From NCBI GenBank assembly GCA_027531145.1, contig JAPZRF010000016.1:32506-96505 (forward strand): a stretch of DNA of 64,000 nucleotides, given 5' to 3'. Below, one piece after another: positions 1-9,948 of this stretch. This DNA comes from Brevundimonas sp. (GTDB taxonomy: Bacteria > Pseudomonadota > Alphaproteobacteria > Caulobacterales > Caulobacteraceae). Each line of letters starts with the position of its first letter. Position 1 is the stretch's first letter. The notes under the pieces are model-generated. The model saw only the letters and a list, made by a program, of their open reading frames with translations, did no database searches and was not told the DNA's origin. The position numbers were made by a program, and so were the translations under genes.

Positions 1-1
1 C

Positions 2-556
2 GTCGAGGCCCTGACCGGCGAGGCCGCCCGCCTCTACGTCGAGGGTCAGGCCCGGGTCGCCCGCGGTCTGGCGCGGGACTTCAAGGTCCAGCCGGCCGAT
101 GTCACCGCCCGCGTCGAGGCGCTGCAGACCTCGGTCCGCACGCTGGAGAAGCAGGTGGCCGAGCTGAAAAAGCAGCTGGCGCTTTCTGGATCATTGGGCG
201 GCAGCTCGGGCGGCAATGCGGCGCCGGAGGAGATCAACGGCGTCAAGCTGATCGCCCGGGTGCTGGACGGCGTCGACGGCAAGGGCCTGCGCGGCGTGGC
301 CGAGGACTTCCGCAAGCAGGTCGGCTCGGGCGTGGTAGCCCTCATCGGCGTCACCGACGGCAAGGCCGCCGTGACCGTGGCGGTCACGGCGGACACGATC
401 GGCAAGGTCAATGCCGCCGATCTGGCCCGCGCGGCGGTGATAGCCATGGGCGGCCAGGGTGCCGGCGGCAAACCTGACTTCGCCCAGGGCGGCGCCCCGG
501 ACGGGTCGCTGGCCGAGGCGGGACTGGACGCCGTGCGGGCGACATTGAAGGGTTGA
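2..556 (+). CDS. alaS: Alanine--tRNA ligase, C-terminal part (partial at window edge)
   Basis: This is the last 184 residues of alanyl-tRNA synthetase, which charges tRNA-Ala in the cytoplasm. The open frame enters from base 2. A coiled-coil stretch (around [17 protein letters not shown]) is followed by the small C-terminal DHHA1/C-Ala region, with a glycine-rich linker and the sequence [20 protein letters not shown] that resembles the C-terminal nucleic-acid-binding domain of this family. The catalytic and editing domains lie outside the window. The gene ends in TGA and the next gene follows on the same strand after about 50 bp. Confidence 0.93.
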   Translation, partial: VEALTGEAARLYVEGQARVARGLARDFKVQPADVTARVEALQTSVRTLEKQVAELKKQLALSGSLGGSSGGNAAPEEINGVKLIARVLDGVDGKGLRGVAEDFRKQVGSGVVALIGVTDGKAAVTVAVTADTIGKVNAADLARAAVIAMGGQGAGGKPDFAQGGAPDGSLAEAGLDAVRATLKG

Positions 557-609
557 CGCCCTCCCCCTGGTCCGGCCCCATGCGGGCCAACCACCAAGGG
601 GGAAGTTGC

Positions 610-2418
610 ATGCGCCTGATCCTGTCCACCGCGGGGGTCCTGACCCTCGCCGCCATCCTCGCCGCCAGCCCGGTCGCCGCCCACGAGGCCCGGCCCGCGG
701 CACCGGTCCAGGCGGAAGCGCAGGCGGAACACCCCGCCCTCTCGCGCCTGCTGGCGGACTATGAGGCCTGGCTGCGCGAGGTCGATCCGGTCTCGGCCGG
801 GATGGAGGGAGATCCGGCCGCGAAGGCGCGCTGGCCCGATATGTCGCGCGAGTACGAACTCGCCCAGCAGCCGCGGCTCGAGGCGTTCCGGGCGCGACTG
901 GCCGGCATCGACCCGGGTAGCCTCAACGCCGGGGACCGGCTGAACCACGCCTTCCTCGACTGGGTGCTGCAGAGGTCCATTGACCGCATTGCGCTCGACG
1001 CCGGCCGCCTGGCCTTCGACAACGAGGGGCCCGGGTCGATGTTCGGCTACATCGGTGCCGCCACGCGCATCACCAGCCGGGCGGACGCCGAGGCATGGAT
1101 CACCCGGGTCGAGGCGATTCCGGCCCTGTACGACCAGCTGGAGATCGCCGCCCGCCGCGGCATCGCAACCGGCTTCATGCAGCCGCGTTCGGTGGTCGAG
1201 AGCGCCCTGGTGGCAGCGCGCAACGATGTGGCCTTCACTCCCCTGACCGACCCGCTGCTGAAGCCGTTCGCCCAGCTGCCATCCTCGATCCCGACGGCGG
1301 AGCAGGCGGCCCTGCGCGCCCGTCTGGAGGCCGCCCTCGTCGCGGTGCGCGCCCATCGGGGAGGGATGTTGCGCTTCATCGAGACGGCGTATCTGCCGGC
1401 AGCGCCGGAAACGCTCGGCATCGGCCAGCGGCCCGGCGGCGGGGCCTTCTACGCCTTCCAGGCGCGCAGCTTCACCACCACCGACATGACGCCGGCGGAA
1501 ATCCACCAGCTGGGGCTTTCGGAGGTGGCGCGCATCCGCGCTCGCATGCAGACCGAGATGGCAGCCGCGGGCTGGACCGGCGACTTCGCCGGCTTCCTCG
1601 CCTTCCTGCGTAGCGACCCGCAGTTCTACGCCACGTCGCGCGAGGATCTGCTGGAAAAGGCCTCGGAAATGGCCAAGCGCGCCGACGGCGGCATGCCGAC
1701 CCTGTTCCGGACCCTGCCTCGCCTGCCCTACGATGTCCGGCCGACTGCGCCGGAAATCGAGGCTGTGACGACCACGGGCCGCTACCATCCCGGCTCGCCC
1801 GAGAGCGGCGTGCCCGGAGGATACATCGTCAATACCAGCCGGCTGGACCAGCGGCCATTGTATGAGCTCCCGGCCCTGACCCTGCACGAGGCGGTGCCCG
1901 GCCACCACCACCAGATCGCGCTGCAGCAGGAGGCCGAGGCCGGCCCCTACTTCCGACGCACCGTCGACGTGACCGCCTTCACCGAAGGCTGGGGTCTCTA
2001 TGCGGAGTTCCTCGGCGAGGAAATGGGCTTCTACCGGACACCCTACGAGCGCTTCGGGCGGCTCTCCTACGAGATGTGGCGCGCCTGCCGACTGGTCGCG
2101 GACACCGGGATCCACGCGATGGGCTGGACCCTCGACCAGGCCCGCGCCTGCTTCGCCGAGAACTCGGCACTCGCCCCGCATAACATCGAGACGGAGCTGC
2201 AGCGTTACGTTGCCTGGCCGGGTCAGGCCCTGGCCTACAAGGTCGGGGAGATCCGGCTGCGGGCCATCCGCACCCGGGCCGAGCAGGCGCTGGGCGAGCG
2301 CTTCAATGTCCGCGACTTCCACGACGCCCTGCTGGTCGACGGGCCCCTGCCGCTCGACCTGCTGGACCGACGCATGGACGCCTGGATCGCCGATCAGCTG
2401 GCGGCGGGCGGTGCCTGA
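610..2418 (+). CDS. DUF885 family secreted peptidase-like protein
   Basis: A 602-aa protein starting with a typical signal peptide (cleavage expected after PVAAHEA). The start at 610 is chosen because an AGGGGGAAG ribosome site lies just upstream and the signal peptide begins there; the frame is open further upstream but without signal. The motif [10 protein letters not shown] at residues 426-435 is the zinc-binding type HExxPGHH signature of DUF885 proteins, which resemble thermolysin-like gluzincin peptidases. The protein is probably exported and hydrolyses peptides in the periplasm; no substrate can be read from the sequence. Its 3' end overlaps the convergent DUF2939 gene by 25 bp. Confidence 0.9.
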   Translation: MRLILSTAGVLTLAAILAASPVAAHEARPAAPVQAEAQAEHPALSRLLADYEAWLREVDPVSAGMEGDPAAKARWPDMSREYELAQQPRLEAFRARLAGIDPGSLNAGDRLNHAFLDWVLQRSIDRIALDAGRLAFDNEGPGSMFGYIGAATRITSRADAEAWITRVEAIPALYDQLEIAARRGIATGFMQPRSVVESALVAARNDVAFTPLTDPLLKPFAQLPSSIPTAEQAALRARLEAALVAVRAHRGGMLRFIETAYLPAAPETLGIGQRPGGGAFYAFQARSFTTTDMTPAEIHQLGLSEVARIRARMQTEMAAAGWTGDFAGFLAFLRSDPQFYATSREDLLEKASEMAKRADGGMPTLFRTLPRLPYDVRPTAPEIEAVTTTGRYHPGSPESGVPGGYIVNTSRLDQRPLYELPALTLHEAVPGHHHQIALQQEAEAGPYFRRTVDVTAFTEGWGLYAEFLGEEMGFYRTPYERFGRLSYEMWRACRLVADTGIHAMGWTLDQARACFAENSALAPHNIETELQRYVAWPGQALAYKVGEIRLRAIRTRAEQALGERFNVRDFHDALLVDGPLPLDLLDRRMDAWIADQLAAGGA

Positions 2419-2981
2419 CCTTCACGGGCCGGGGTCTCGGGCAGATCGATCCCGGCCAGCTTCCAGTCGATCAGCCCGCGCCGCTGCATCAGCAGCACGA
2501 CCGGCGTCTCCGGTCGGTCGTCGCGCGTCAGGGTCAAGGTGAAGGTGTTGAGATCGCGGAAGCCATAGCTCTGGCGCACGCGATCGTGCGGGGCAGCGTC
2601 AGGCTCCGGCGTCACAGCGGCAGCAGCCCCGCCCTTGAGGTCGGGGGCTGGCGGCTCGCCCTCGCGCACCATGACGGCGATCGCCTCGGGCGTGACGAAG
2701 GCGTCGACCACGCCGCTGACCAGGGCCGGGCCGAACAGCATGACGAGGGCCCGCCCGGCGCGATCGTCGCTGTCGCGCATCTCGCGCATCAGCCGGGCGT
2801 TCAGCTCTTCCTTCAGGCTCTCGCGAAAGGCCGGGAAGTCGACGCGGCGCTCCAGCCCGGCGGCGTCGCCGGCCTTCGCGGCCGCGACCAGGTCGCGCGC
2901 CGCCAGCACCGGCGCAGCCACATGGACGGCGGTCGCGGCGACGGCTCCGCCGAAAGCCAACCACAGGGTCCCGCGAGTCAT
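2394..2981 (-). CDS. DUF2939 domain protein (copy 1)
   Basis: A 195-aa protein with one N-terminal hydrophobic segment (residues about 5-28), then a helix rich in charged residues ([20 protein letters not shown]) and a C-terminal beta-rich part ending in [14 protein letters not shown]. This matches the DUF2939 pattern, in which an N-terminal anchor is followed by a module of unknown role. It is probably anchored to the inner membrane facing the periplasm. The next gene upstream on the same strand is a diverged paralogue with the same layout, so the two arose by tandem duplication. Function is unknown. Confidence 0.8.
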   Translation of the reverse strand: MTRGTLWLAFGGAVAATAVHVAAPVLAARDLVAAAKAGDAAGLERRVDFPAFRESLKEELNARLMREMRDSDDRAGRALVMLFGPALVSGVVDAFVTPEAIAVMVREGEPPAPDLKGGAAAAVTPEPDAAPHDRVRQSYGFRDLNTFTLTLTRDDRPETPVVLLMQRRGLIDWKLAGIDLPETPAREGQAPPAAS

Positions 2982-3027
2982 GAACGTCTCTCTTGCGCCC
3001 CGACGCTGGGACGAAGCGGGAGCGACG

Positions 3028-3597
3028 TCAACCCGTCGGCGTCGCCTCGATCGGGGCGGGCGGCACGTCCGGCAGGCCGATATGGGTCAGACGCCAATCA
3101 TAGGGCCCGACCCGGCTGAAGGTGAACACCGTCCGACCGCCACCCTCGGCGTCGATGGCCAGGCGAGCGCGGTTTATGCTCCAGTAGACGGGCTTCGGCC
3201 AAGGCGCGGCACCCGTCGCCGGCGGCGGCGGGTTAGGTCCCGAACGCTGGGCGGCGGCCCGCCCCTCGCCACGCAGCAGCCCGGATATGGCAGCCGGCGA
3301 CAGCCACGCGTCGACGCCAGGGCCGGGGCCCGGCCGCGGTTCCGCCAGGCGCCGGCGCACGGCCTCAACGGGGTCCTCAAGGAAGCCCGGCGCCGGGACA
3401 GCGGCAGGCCCTTCGCCCAGCTGCGGCCGCAGCGCCTGACGCAGGGCACCATAGTCCACCAGCTTCGAGAGGGCCTCGACATCGTCGGACTCCGCCGCCG
3501 ACCTGACCCCCAGGAACGCCACCGCCGGAGCGGCGAAGAAGGCGGCGATGGCCGCGACGAGGATCAGGGCGAGCACGGTCCCGAGCGGGCGCTGCAT
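3028..3597 (-). CDS. DUF2939 domain protein (copy 2)
   Basis: A 189-aa paralogue of the neighbouring DUF2939 gene. It has an N-terminal membrane segment (VLALILVAAIAAFFAAPAVA), then the recurrent element with LVDYGALRQALRPQL, a proline-rich insert and a C-terminal YDWRLTHIGLPD that aligns with [11 protein letters not shown] in copy 1. The ATG at 3597 is chosen over one 33 bp upstream because a perfect AAGGAGG sits 5 bases before it (3603-3609). The two copies lie 46 bp apart on the same strand and may be cotranscribed. Function is unknown. Confidence 0.82.
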   Translation of the reverse strand: MQRPLGTVLALILVAAIAAFFAAPAVAFLGVRSAAESDDVEALSKLVDYGALRQALRPQLGEGPAAVPAPGFLEDPVEAVRRRLAEPRPGPGPGVDAWLSPAAISGLLRGEGRAAAQRSGPNPPPPATGAAPWPKPVYWSINRARLAIDAEGGGRTVFTFSRVGPYDWRLTHIGLPDVPPAPIEATPTG

Positions 3598-3679
3598 GGG
3601 GGCCTCCTTGGACGGCAAGACATCATGCACGGGCGGCGCACCGCCTCAACCGCGCGCGCGCCGACGGGGAATTCGCGTG

Positions 3680-4351
3680 TCAGGCGCCGCGGACGCGGCG
3701 GACGGCGGCGACGGTGTCGCGGACCTTCGCCTCGATGCCGGCCCAGTCGCGGGCGGCGACGGCGGCGTCGGTGATCAGCTTGGAGCCCATTCCCGCGGCG
3801 ACGATGCCGGCGCCGAACCAGCGGGTCAGCGAGGCCTCGTCCGGATCGACCCCGCCGGTCGGCATGATCTTCGTCCAGGGCATGGGCCCGGTCACCGCCT
3901 TGACGAAGTCGGGTCCGCCGACCGAGGCACCGGGGAACAGCTTGACGATCTCGCAGCCCAGCTCGTGGGCCTCGCCGATGTCGGTGACCGAGCCGCAGCC
4001 GGGGAAGTAGGCCACCATGCGCCGGTTGCAGACCCGCGCCACTTCGGGGACGAGGCAGGGGCTGACCACGAAACGCGCGGCGCGATTGATGTAGAGCGAG
4101 GCCGTGCCCGCATCGACCACCGAACCGATGCCCAGCACCACGTCCGGGTCGGTGCGGCCCAGCTCGCGAGCGATCTCGCCGAACAGGTCGCAGGCGAAGT
4201 CGCCGCGGTTGGTGAACTCTACCACCGGGGCCCCGCCGCGGGCGCAGGCGCGGATCACCTCGAGGCAGGTCTCCGGGTCGGCGTGATAGAACACCGGGCA
4301 GACGCCCTGGGCTTCGAGGGCGGACAGGACCTGCAGGCGGCTATGGGGCAT
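3680..4351 (-). CDS. eda: KDPG/KHG aldolase family protein
   Basis: A 223-aa class I aldolase of the 2-dehydro-3-deoxyphosphogluconate / 4-hydroxy-2-oxoglutarate type, which cleaves KDPG to pyruvate and glyceraldehyde 3-phosphate in the Entner-Doudoroff pathway. The expected residues are present: E45 in VVEFTNRG and the Schiff-base lysine K137 in EIVKLFPG, followed by the phosphate-binding PTGGV and GAGIVAAGMGS loops. The start at 4351 has GGAGA upstream; the frame stays open for another kilobase but that part is antisense to the MFS gene. No edd or other sugar gene is adjacent, so it could serve a different keto-acid in this genome. Confidence 0.88.
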   Translation of the reverse strand: MPHSRLQVLSALEAQGVCPVFYHADPETCLEVIRACARGGAPVVEFTNRGDFACDLFGEIARELGRTDPDVVLGIGSVVDAGTASLYINRAARFVVSPCLVPEVARVCNRRMVAYFPGCGSVTDIGEAHELGCEIVKLFPGASVGGPDFVKAVTGPMPWTKIMPTGGVDPDEASLTRWFGAGIVAAGMGSKLITDAAVAARDWAGIEAKVRDTVAAVRRVRGA

Positions 4352-4468
4352 GACATTCTCCGGTGAGCCCCTCTCGTTCGGGCGCGGGGGCGCAGAGGTC
4401 AAGCATCGTCGCACGATTTGACCGGCGACGGCCTTGTGCGGCGGCGAAGGGGGGCGCATCTGCGCCGC

Positions 4469-5728
4469 ATGAGCGCCCCCGCCCTCCCGACTTCCACCGA
4501 CGGTGTCCGGCGCGGCCCCGGCTTCACCGAATTCGTGTGTCTGATCGCCATGATGATGGCGCTCAACGCCCTCGCCATCGACGCCATGCTGCCGGCCCTC
4601 CCGGCCATCGGCGAGGCTCTGGGGGTGGCGGACGAAAACAGGCGCCAGTGGGTGATCACCGCCTACCTGCTCGGCTTCGGCGGGGCCCAGCTGATCTATG
4701 GCCCGCTGGCCGACCGATTCGGCCGGCGACCGCTGCTGCTGGTCGGGACCGGCGTCTATGTGGCCTTCAGCGGTCTGGCCGCCATCGCCCCCTCGTTTGA
4801 CACCCTGATCCTGTCGCGGGTCGGCATGGGCGTCGGCGCTGCAGCCCTGCGGGCCGTGCCCCTGTCGGTGGTGCGCGACCTCTACAGCGGCCGCACCATG
4901 GCCCGGGTCATGTCGCTGAGCTTCCTCGTCTTCCTGGGCGTACCGATCCTCGCGCCCAGCGTCGGGGCGGCGGTGCTGCTGATAGGCCCGTGGCGCTGGA
5001 TCTTCGGGGTGCTGGGTCTGGCGGGCATGGCGGTCGCCGCCTGGATCCTGCTGCGCCTGCCCGAGACCCTGGCCGAGGAGAACCGCCGCCCGATCCGCCT
5101 CGGTCCGCTGGCCGAGGGCTTCCGCGAGGTGCTCACCCATCGCATGGCCATGGGCTACACCCTCGCCATGACCGCCGTGTCGGGGGCCCTGTTCGGCTTC
5201 ATCACCTCGTCGCAGCAGATCTTCTTCGACACCTTTGGCCTGCCGGAGCTGTTCCCGCTCATCTTCGCCGCAATCGCCGGGGCCATCGCCGTGGCCTCGC
5301 TGCTCAATGCACGGCTGGTCGAGCGCCGGGGCAGTCGCCTGATCTCTCACGCCGCCCTGATGGGCTTCATCGCCCTGCCCCTGATCCACACCGTCATCGC
5401 CCTCGCCGGCGGCGAGACGGTGTGGGTGTTCGCCGTCATGCAGGGCCTGACCATGTTCTGCTTTGGCCTGATCTCCGGCAACTTCGGTGCCATGGCGATG
5501 GAGCCCATGGGCCGGATCGCCGGGACGGCGGCCTCGGTGCAGGGGGTGATCTCGACCCTCGGCGGGGCACTACTGGGCTTCGCCATGGGCCAGCAGTTCA
5601 ACGGCACGGTCGTGCCGATGACCGCCGGCTTTGTGGTCATGGGGCTGGTGGCGCTGGCCTGTGTGCTGTGGGCCGAGCATGGACGGCTGTTCAGCGCCCG
5701 CCACGGGGAGACGCCGCGCGCCGCCTGA
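4469..5728 (+). CDS. Bcr/CflA-type multidrug efflux MFS transporter
   Basis: A 419-aa protein with about 12 hydrophobic segments. The N-terminal half carries DAMLPALPAIGEALG and, between helices 2 and 3, the MFS loop GPLADRFGRRPLLLVG. This combination is typical of the Bcr/CflA drug:proton antiporters (bicyclomycin, chloramphenicol type). It would act in the inner membrane. The ATG at 4469 is preferred; an in-frame ATG 51 bp upstream would add an arginine-rich stretch that family members lack. The gene is divergent from the aldolase gene with about 117 bp between starts. Confidence 0.87.
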   Translation: MSAPALPTSTDGVRRGPGFTEFVCLIAMMMALNALAIDAMLPALPAIGEALGVADENRRQWVITAYLLGFGGAQLIYGPLADRFGRRPLLLVGTGVYVAFSGLAAIAPSFDTLILSRVGMGVGAAALRAVPLSVVRDLYSGRTMARVMSLSFLVFLGVPILAPSVGAAVLLIGPWRWIFGVLGLAGMAVAAWILLRLPETLAEENRRPIRLGPLAEGFREVLTHRMAMGYTLAMTAVSGALFGFITSSQQIFFDTFGLPELFPLIFAAIAGAIAVASLLNARLVERRGSRLISHAALMGFIALPLIHTVIALAGGETVWVFAVMQGLTMFCFGLISGNFGAMAMEPMGRIAGTAASVQGVISTLGGALLGFAMGQQFNGTVVPMTAGFVVMGLVALACVLWAEHGRLFSARHGETPRAA

Positions 5729-5806
5729 CGCCCCCCGGCGGCAGCGACGCTTGATCTTTGCGCCGGAAGGGCGTGGGTTCGCTCCGATCGAGTCCCGGAG
5801 CCGTCC

Positions 5807-7753
5807 ATGTCCCGCGTCCTGCTGACCGCATGCGCCCTCGCCGCCCTGTCGCTCGCCGCCTGCGCCGGCGGCCCTGTTGCGGAGCCGCCCGCCATGTCCG
5901 CGCCCGTCGCCCGCCCCGTCGACTATGTCCGCGACGTCCACTCCCACGCCCGGCCGGAGGTGGCGCGGGTGGTCGATGTGGCGCTGGACCTCGCCGCCGA
6001 CTTCGAGGCGAGCCGCCTGTCCGGGACGGCCACCCTCTCGATTACCGGCGTGCCGGGCGCGCAGGAGATCATTCTCGACGTTCGCAACCTCGACCTGCAG
6101 GCCGTGCGCACCCCCGAGGGGCGCGCGCTCGCCTACACCCTGGGCGCGGAGGATCCGACCCTCGGCCAGGCCCTGACCGTGCGCCTCGACCGGCCGCTGG
6201 CCGCCGGGGAGACGCGCCGCCTCGTCATCGTCTACGCCACCCGGCCGGACGCCGCGGCGCTGCAGTGGCTGACCCCGGCCCAGACCGCCGGCGGGCGCCT
6301 GCCCTATCTGTTCAGCCAAGGGCAGGCCATCCTGACACGCACCTGGGTGCCGACCCAGGACAGCCCCGGCATCCGCCAGACCTTCTCCGCCCGTATCACC
6401 GCCCCTGAGGCGCTAAAGGTGGTGATGAGCGCCGACCACCTGACGCCGGAGGGCGAGCCCGCCGGGCCCGGCCGTCGCTCCTGGCGCTTCCGCATGGACA
6501 ATCCGGTGCCGCCCTATCTGATCGCCATCGGTGCCGGGGATGTCGCCTTCGAGGCGATCGATGACCGCACCGGCGTCTTCACCGAGCCGTCGAAGCTGGC
6601 GGCGGCCCACCGTGAACTGGTTCCGACCGCCGGCATGGTGGCCGCCGCCGAGGCCCTCTACGGCCCCTACATCTGGGGCCGCTACGACCTGCTGGTGCTG
6701 CCGCCCAGCTTCCCGTTCGGGGGCATGGAGAACCCGCGGCTGACCTTCGCCACCCCGACCATCATCGCCGGCGACCAGTCGCTGGTCAGCCTGGTGGCGC
6801 ACGAGCTGGCGCACAGCTGGTCCGGCAACCTCGTCACCAATGCCACCTGGGACGACTTCTGGCTCAACGAGGGCTTCACTGTCTATTTCGAGAACCGCAT
6901 CATGGAGGCGGTCTACGGCCGCGACCGGGCGCTGCAGGAACAGGTGCTCGGTTGGAACAGCCTGCAGTACACCCTCGCCAGCCTCCCCCCGGCCGACACC
7001 CGGCTGAAGCTCGACCTCGCCGGCCGCGACCCGGACGACGGCACGACCGACGTGGCCTATGAGAAGGGTGCCGCCTTCCTGCGCACGATCGAGCGTCTGG
7101 TCGGCCGCGAGCGCTTCGACGTCTGGCTGCGCGGTTATTTCGAGCGCAACGCCTTCCGGCCGATGACCACCGAGCGCTTCCTCGAGGACATCCGCGCCCA
7201 TCTGGTCCAGGGCGACGCCGCGCTGGAAAGCCGCCTGATGATGGACGCTTGGATCTACCAGCCGGGCATGCCGTCGAACTGGGTCCCGCCGGTGTCGGAC
7301 GCCTTCGCGCCCGTCGACGCCGCGGCGCAGGCGGTCTTCGTCGCGGGGGCACCGGTCTCGACCGTGCCGTGGGGCGAGTGGAACACCCAGCAACGGCTGC
7401 GCTTCCTCGGCTGGCGGCCGGAGGGGCTGGAGGCTGCGGGCGACTGGCTCAGCCCGGCGCAGCTGGCCGACCTGTCGGCCACCCTCGGCCTGACGGCCGA
7501 GGGCAACGCCGAGATCGTCTTCGCCTGGCTGCAGATCGCCCTGCAGCACCGCTACGATCCCGCCGTGCCCCAGGCCGAGGGCTTCCTGACCGGCATGGGT
7601 CGCCGCAAGTTCGTCTTGCCGCTGTTCCGCACCCTGTGGGCCGAGGCCGACTGGGGCCGGCCGCTGGCGACGCGCCTCTATCGCCAGACCCGGCCGCTGT
7701 ATCACCCAGTCACAACCGGCTCGGTCGATCCGCTGCTGGGGTGGGAGGGTTAG
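5807..7753 (+). CDS. M1 family aminopeptidase (leukotriene A4 hydrolase-like), lipoprotein
   Basis: A 648-aa zinc aminopeptidase. The N-terminus is a lipoprotein signal peptide with lipobox LAAC (Cys19), so it should be tethered in the cell envelope. The M1 signatures are clear: GGMEN at 305-309, HELAHSW at 332-338 with the third zinc ligand in LNEGF (Glu355). The C-terminal third resembles the helical LTA4-hydrolase C domain. The enzyme removes N-terminal residues from peptides. The prmC start lies 54 bp downstream on the same strand and the two may share a transcript. Confidence 0.92.
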   Translation: MSRVLLTACALAALSLAACAGGPVAEPPAMSAPVARPVDYVRDVHSHARPEVARVVDVALDLAADFEASRLSGTATLSITGVPGAQEIILDVRNLDLQAVRTPEGRALAYTLGAEDPTLGQALTVRLDRPLAAGETRRLVIVYATRPDAAALQWLTPAQTAGGRLPYLFSQGQAILTRTWVPTQDSPGIRQTFSARITAPEALKVVMSADHLTPEGEPAGPGRRSWRFRMDNPVPPYLIAIGAGDVAFEAIDDRTGVFTEPSKLAAAHRELVPTAGMVAAAEALYGPYIWGRYDLLVLPPSFPFGGMENPRLTFATPTIIAGDQSLVSLVAHELAHSWSGNLVTNATWDDFWLNEGFTVYFENRIMEAVYGRDRALQEQVLGWNSLQYTLASLPPADTRLKLDLAGRDPDDGTTDVAYEKGAAFLRTIERLVGRERFDVWLRGYFERNAFRPMTTERFLEDIRAHLVQGDAALESRLMMDAWIYQPGMPSNWVPPVSDAFAPVDAAAQAVFVAGAPVSTVPWGEWNTQQRLRFLGWRPEGLEAAGDWLSPAQLADLSATLGLTAEGNAEIVFAWLQIALQHRYDPAVPQAEGFLTGMGRRKFVLPLFRTLWAEADWGRPLATRLYRQTRPLYHPVTTGSVDPLLGWEG

Positions 7754-7806
7754 GCGCAAAGGCCGTTGCGCTTGATCGCCGGACCCCGGCGCGGCAAGGA
7801 GCCGCC

Positions 7807-8667
7807 ATGTCCGACACCCTCCTCACCGCGTGGAAGGCCGCGCAAGGCCGCCTCAAGGCCGGCCGCATCGACAGTCCGGCGATCGACGCCCGCCTGCTGC
7901 TGGAGGCGGCGACCGGTGCCGGCCGCGTCGACATCCTGACCGACCCCTACCGGGCGGTGACGCCCGAGCAGCTGGCGACGCTGGATGCCATGGTCGAGCG
8001 TCGGCTGCGGCGCGAGCCGGTGTCGCGCATCCTCGGCCGCAAGGGCTTCTGGAAGATCCTGCTGACGGTGACGCCCGACGTGCTCAGCCCGCGGCCAGAC
8101 ACCGAGACCCTGCTCGACGTGGTGCTGAAGGCGAAGGGCGAGCGCGAGGCCTTCACCGCCTGCGACCTGGGCACCGGCTCTGGGGCCATCCTGCTGGCCC
8201 TGCTGGCCGAGCGGCCGGCGGCGAAAGGCGTCGGAACCGACGTCTCCAGCGAGGCCCTTGCCGTGGCGCGCGAGAACGCCGCCAACCTCGACCTGAACGG
8301 CCGCGCCACCTTCATCCGCACCGACTGGGCCGCCGGACTCGCCGACGCCAGCTTCGACGTGGTGCTGTCCAACCCGCCCTACATCCCCAGCGGCGACATC
8401 CCGGGGCTCGATCCCGAGGTGCGCGACCATGACCCGCATCTGGCCCTCGACGGGGGGGCCGACGGGCTGGACGCCTACCGCGCCCTTGCGCCCGAGATCG
8501 CCCGCATCCTCAGGCCTGGCGGCCTCTACGCCGTGGAGATCGGCCGGGACCAGGGCGAGGCGGTGCGCGCCCTGGTCGCCGCGGCGGGGCTGGAGGCCAG
8601 GGTGGTCAGGGACCTTGCCGACCGCGACCGCGTGGTCACCAACGGGCCGGACCCGCGTGCGGCCTGA
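7807..8667 (+). CDS. prmC: Peptide chain release factor N5-glutamine methyltransferase
   Basis: A 286-aa SAM-dependent methyltransferase that methylates the GGQ glutamine of RF1/RF2. The SAM-binding motif DLGTGSG lies at 120-126 and the substrate-glutamine motif NPPY at 189-192, both diagnostic of PrmC/HemK. The N-terminal helical domain with ARLLLEAATG is also family-typical. The ATG at 7807 follows AAGGAG. Downstream is a DUF4167 gene, the usual neighbour of prmC in Caulobacterales; prfA, which often precedes it, is not here. Confidence 0.95.
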   Translation: MSDTLLTAWKAAQGRLKAGRIDSPAIDARLLLEAATGAGRVDILTDPYRAVTPEQLATLDAMVERRLRREPVSRILGRKGFWKILLTVTPDVLSPRPDTETLLDVVLKAKGEREAFTACDLGTGSGAILLALLAERPAAKGVGTDVSSEALAVARENAANLDLNGRATFIRTDWAAGLADASFDVVLSNPPYIPSGDIPGLDPEVRDHDPHLALDGGADGLDAYRALAPEIARILRPGGLYAVEIGRDQGEAVRALVAAAGLEARVVRDLADRDRVVTNGPDPRAA

Positions 8668-8989
8668 GCGCAAGGTCCCGGCCGGTTCACTCGGCCGCAG
8701 CCGCGGCGGGCGATTTCGGGGGCGCCCCCTTGGAATGCGCGGCGGCGCGCGCTAAGGCTTCTGAGTCTCCCACCCAAACGCAGTCGATCGGGCCCCCGGG
8801 CTCGCCCCAAGGCGTCTGGGGCGCGTGACGGCCGGTCCGGTCCCTCCGGCAGGCGCACCACGCGGGTGACACAGGTTTTCCGAGCACATCGACACCGGGG
8901 ATCGGCCCCGAGCGAAGCGGAACAGCGAACCAGGCAGGACCGGCGCCTCTCCGGGCGCGGCTCCCACCTCCCCGGCACGGTGGCGTGAC
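8668..8989. other. 322-bp intergenic leader between prmC and DUF4167
   Basis: No coding frame on either strand looks real here. The stretch is GC-rich with several short self-complementary blocks, for example CCGGGGATCGGCCCCG near 8895-8910 and GCGCCTCTCCGGGCGC near 8942-8957. It could be a long 5' leader or hold a small RNA, but it does not match the tmRNA, RNase P, SRP or 6S cores that can be recognised by eye. Confidence 0.4.
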
Positions 8990-9868
8990 ATGAGAGATTT
9001 CAAGGGCATGAAGCGGCAACGCGGGCGGAACCGCAAGCCGGGCGGCGGCGGCGGCGGCAACGCCGCCAACCCGAACCGGTCGTGGGATTCGCAGGGCCCC
9101 GAGAACACCAAGGTCCGCGGCAACGCCCAGACGGTCTACGAGCGCTACATGCAGCTGGCGCGGGACGCCGCCTCCTCCGGCGACCGGGTGCTGGCCGAGA
9201 ACTTCCTGCAGCACGCCGAGCACTATTTCCGCGTCCTGCGCGCCCTGCAGCCGCAGCGGCCTGTGGCCGAGATCGCCCAGCGCGAGCTGAGCAGCCAGGG
9301 CTTTGACATCGACTTCGAGGACGAGAGCGGGGCCCAGGCTGCGGCCTTCCTCGCCGCCCAGCAGGCCGAGGAGGCGCGTCTGCGCCAGCAGCAGGAGCGG
9401 CAGGACCGTCCCGAACGCGCCGACCGCCCGGAGCGTCCGGAGCGCAATGACCGTCAGGACCGCGCCGAGCGCACGCCCCGCGACGGCGACGAGGCGCGCA
9501 ACGAGGGCGAGGGCGAGCCCCGCGAGGGCGGCCGCCGCGAGACGCGCCGCGAGCGCTGGGAGCGTCGCCGCGAGGAGCGCAACCGTCGCTTCGCCGAAGA
9601 GGGCCGCGAGCCCGGCGAGGGCGGTGATGAAGCCGGCGACGCCGACGACGCCCCCCGGGCCGAGGTGCCGCGCGCAGCCGAGACCCCGGTCGACGCCCGC
9701 GACGATGCCCGTAAGGACGCCTTGGCCCTGCCCGGCTTCCTGACCCGCGCCCCGCCGGCGCCCGCGCCGGCCGCCGCCGAGGCCCCCGAGGCCGCTGGCG
9801 ACGAGGCCGAGCTGGCCCCCCGCCGCCGCGCCCCCCGCCGCCGCCCTGCGGCGGTCGTGGAAGAGTAG
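8990..9868 (+). CDS. DUF4167 domain protein, RNA-binding-like, low-complexity tail
   Basis: A 292-aa protein. Residues 1-90 hold the conserved DUF4167 block: a basic start KRQRGRNRK, then GNAQTVYERYMQLARDAA and QHAEHYFRVL. The rest is low complexity: a run of RQDRPERADRPERPERN-like repeats, Arg/Glu-rich helix, and an alanine/proline tail ending in basic ARRRAPRRRPAA. The composition suggests nucleic-acid binding, but that is inference. The start could also be the in-frame ATG at 9008. It follows prmC as in related genomes. Confidence 0.9.
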   Translation: MRDFKGMKRQRGRNRKPGGGGGGNAANPNRSWDSQGPENTKVRGNAQTVYERYMQLARDAASSGDRVLAENFLQHAEHYFRVLRALQPQRPVAEIAQRELSSQGFDIDFEDESGAQAAAFLAAQQAEEARLRQQQERQDRPERADRPERPERNDRQDRAERTPRDGDEARNEGEGEPREGGRRETRRERWERRREERNRRFAEEGREPGEGGDEAGDADDAPRAEVPRAAETPVDARDDARKDALALPGFLTRAPPAPAPAAAEAPEAAGDEAELAPRRRAPRRRPAAVVEE

Positions 9869-9948
9869 GTCCGCCGCGGCCATGGCGCAGCTTGCTGCCC
9901 GTCGCGGGGCAGGGCCATATGGCGTCGCTCGCCATCGGGGAGACGACC

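Noticed and set aside
46..2322. 758-codon open frame on the minus strand opposite alaS and the DUF885 gene
   Set aside because: It is the antisense shadow of two well-supported genes in GC-rich DNA; its translation is low-complexity Arg/Gly/His-rich sequence with no family features.
4352..5389. Upstream extension of the KDPG aldolase frame
   Set aside because: It is antisense to the MFS transporter; the aldolase family start and a ribosome site are at 4351.
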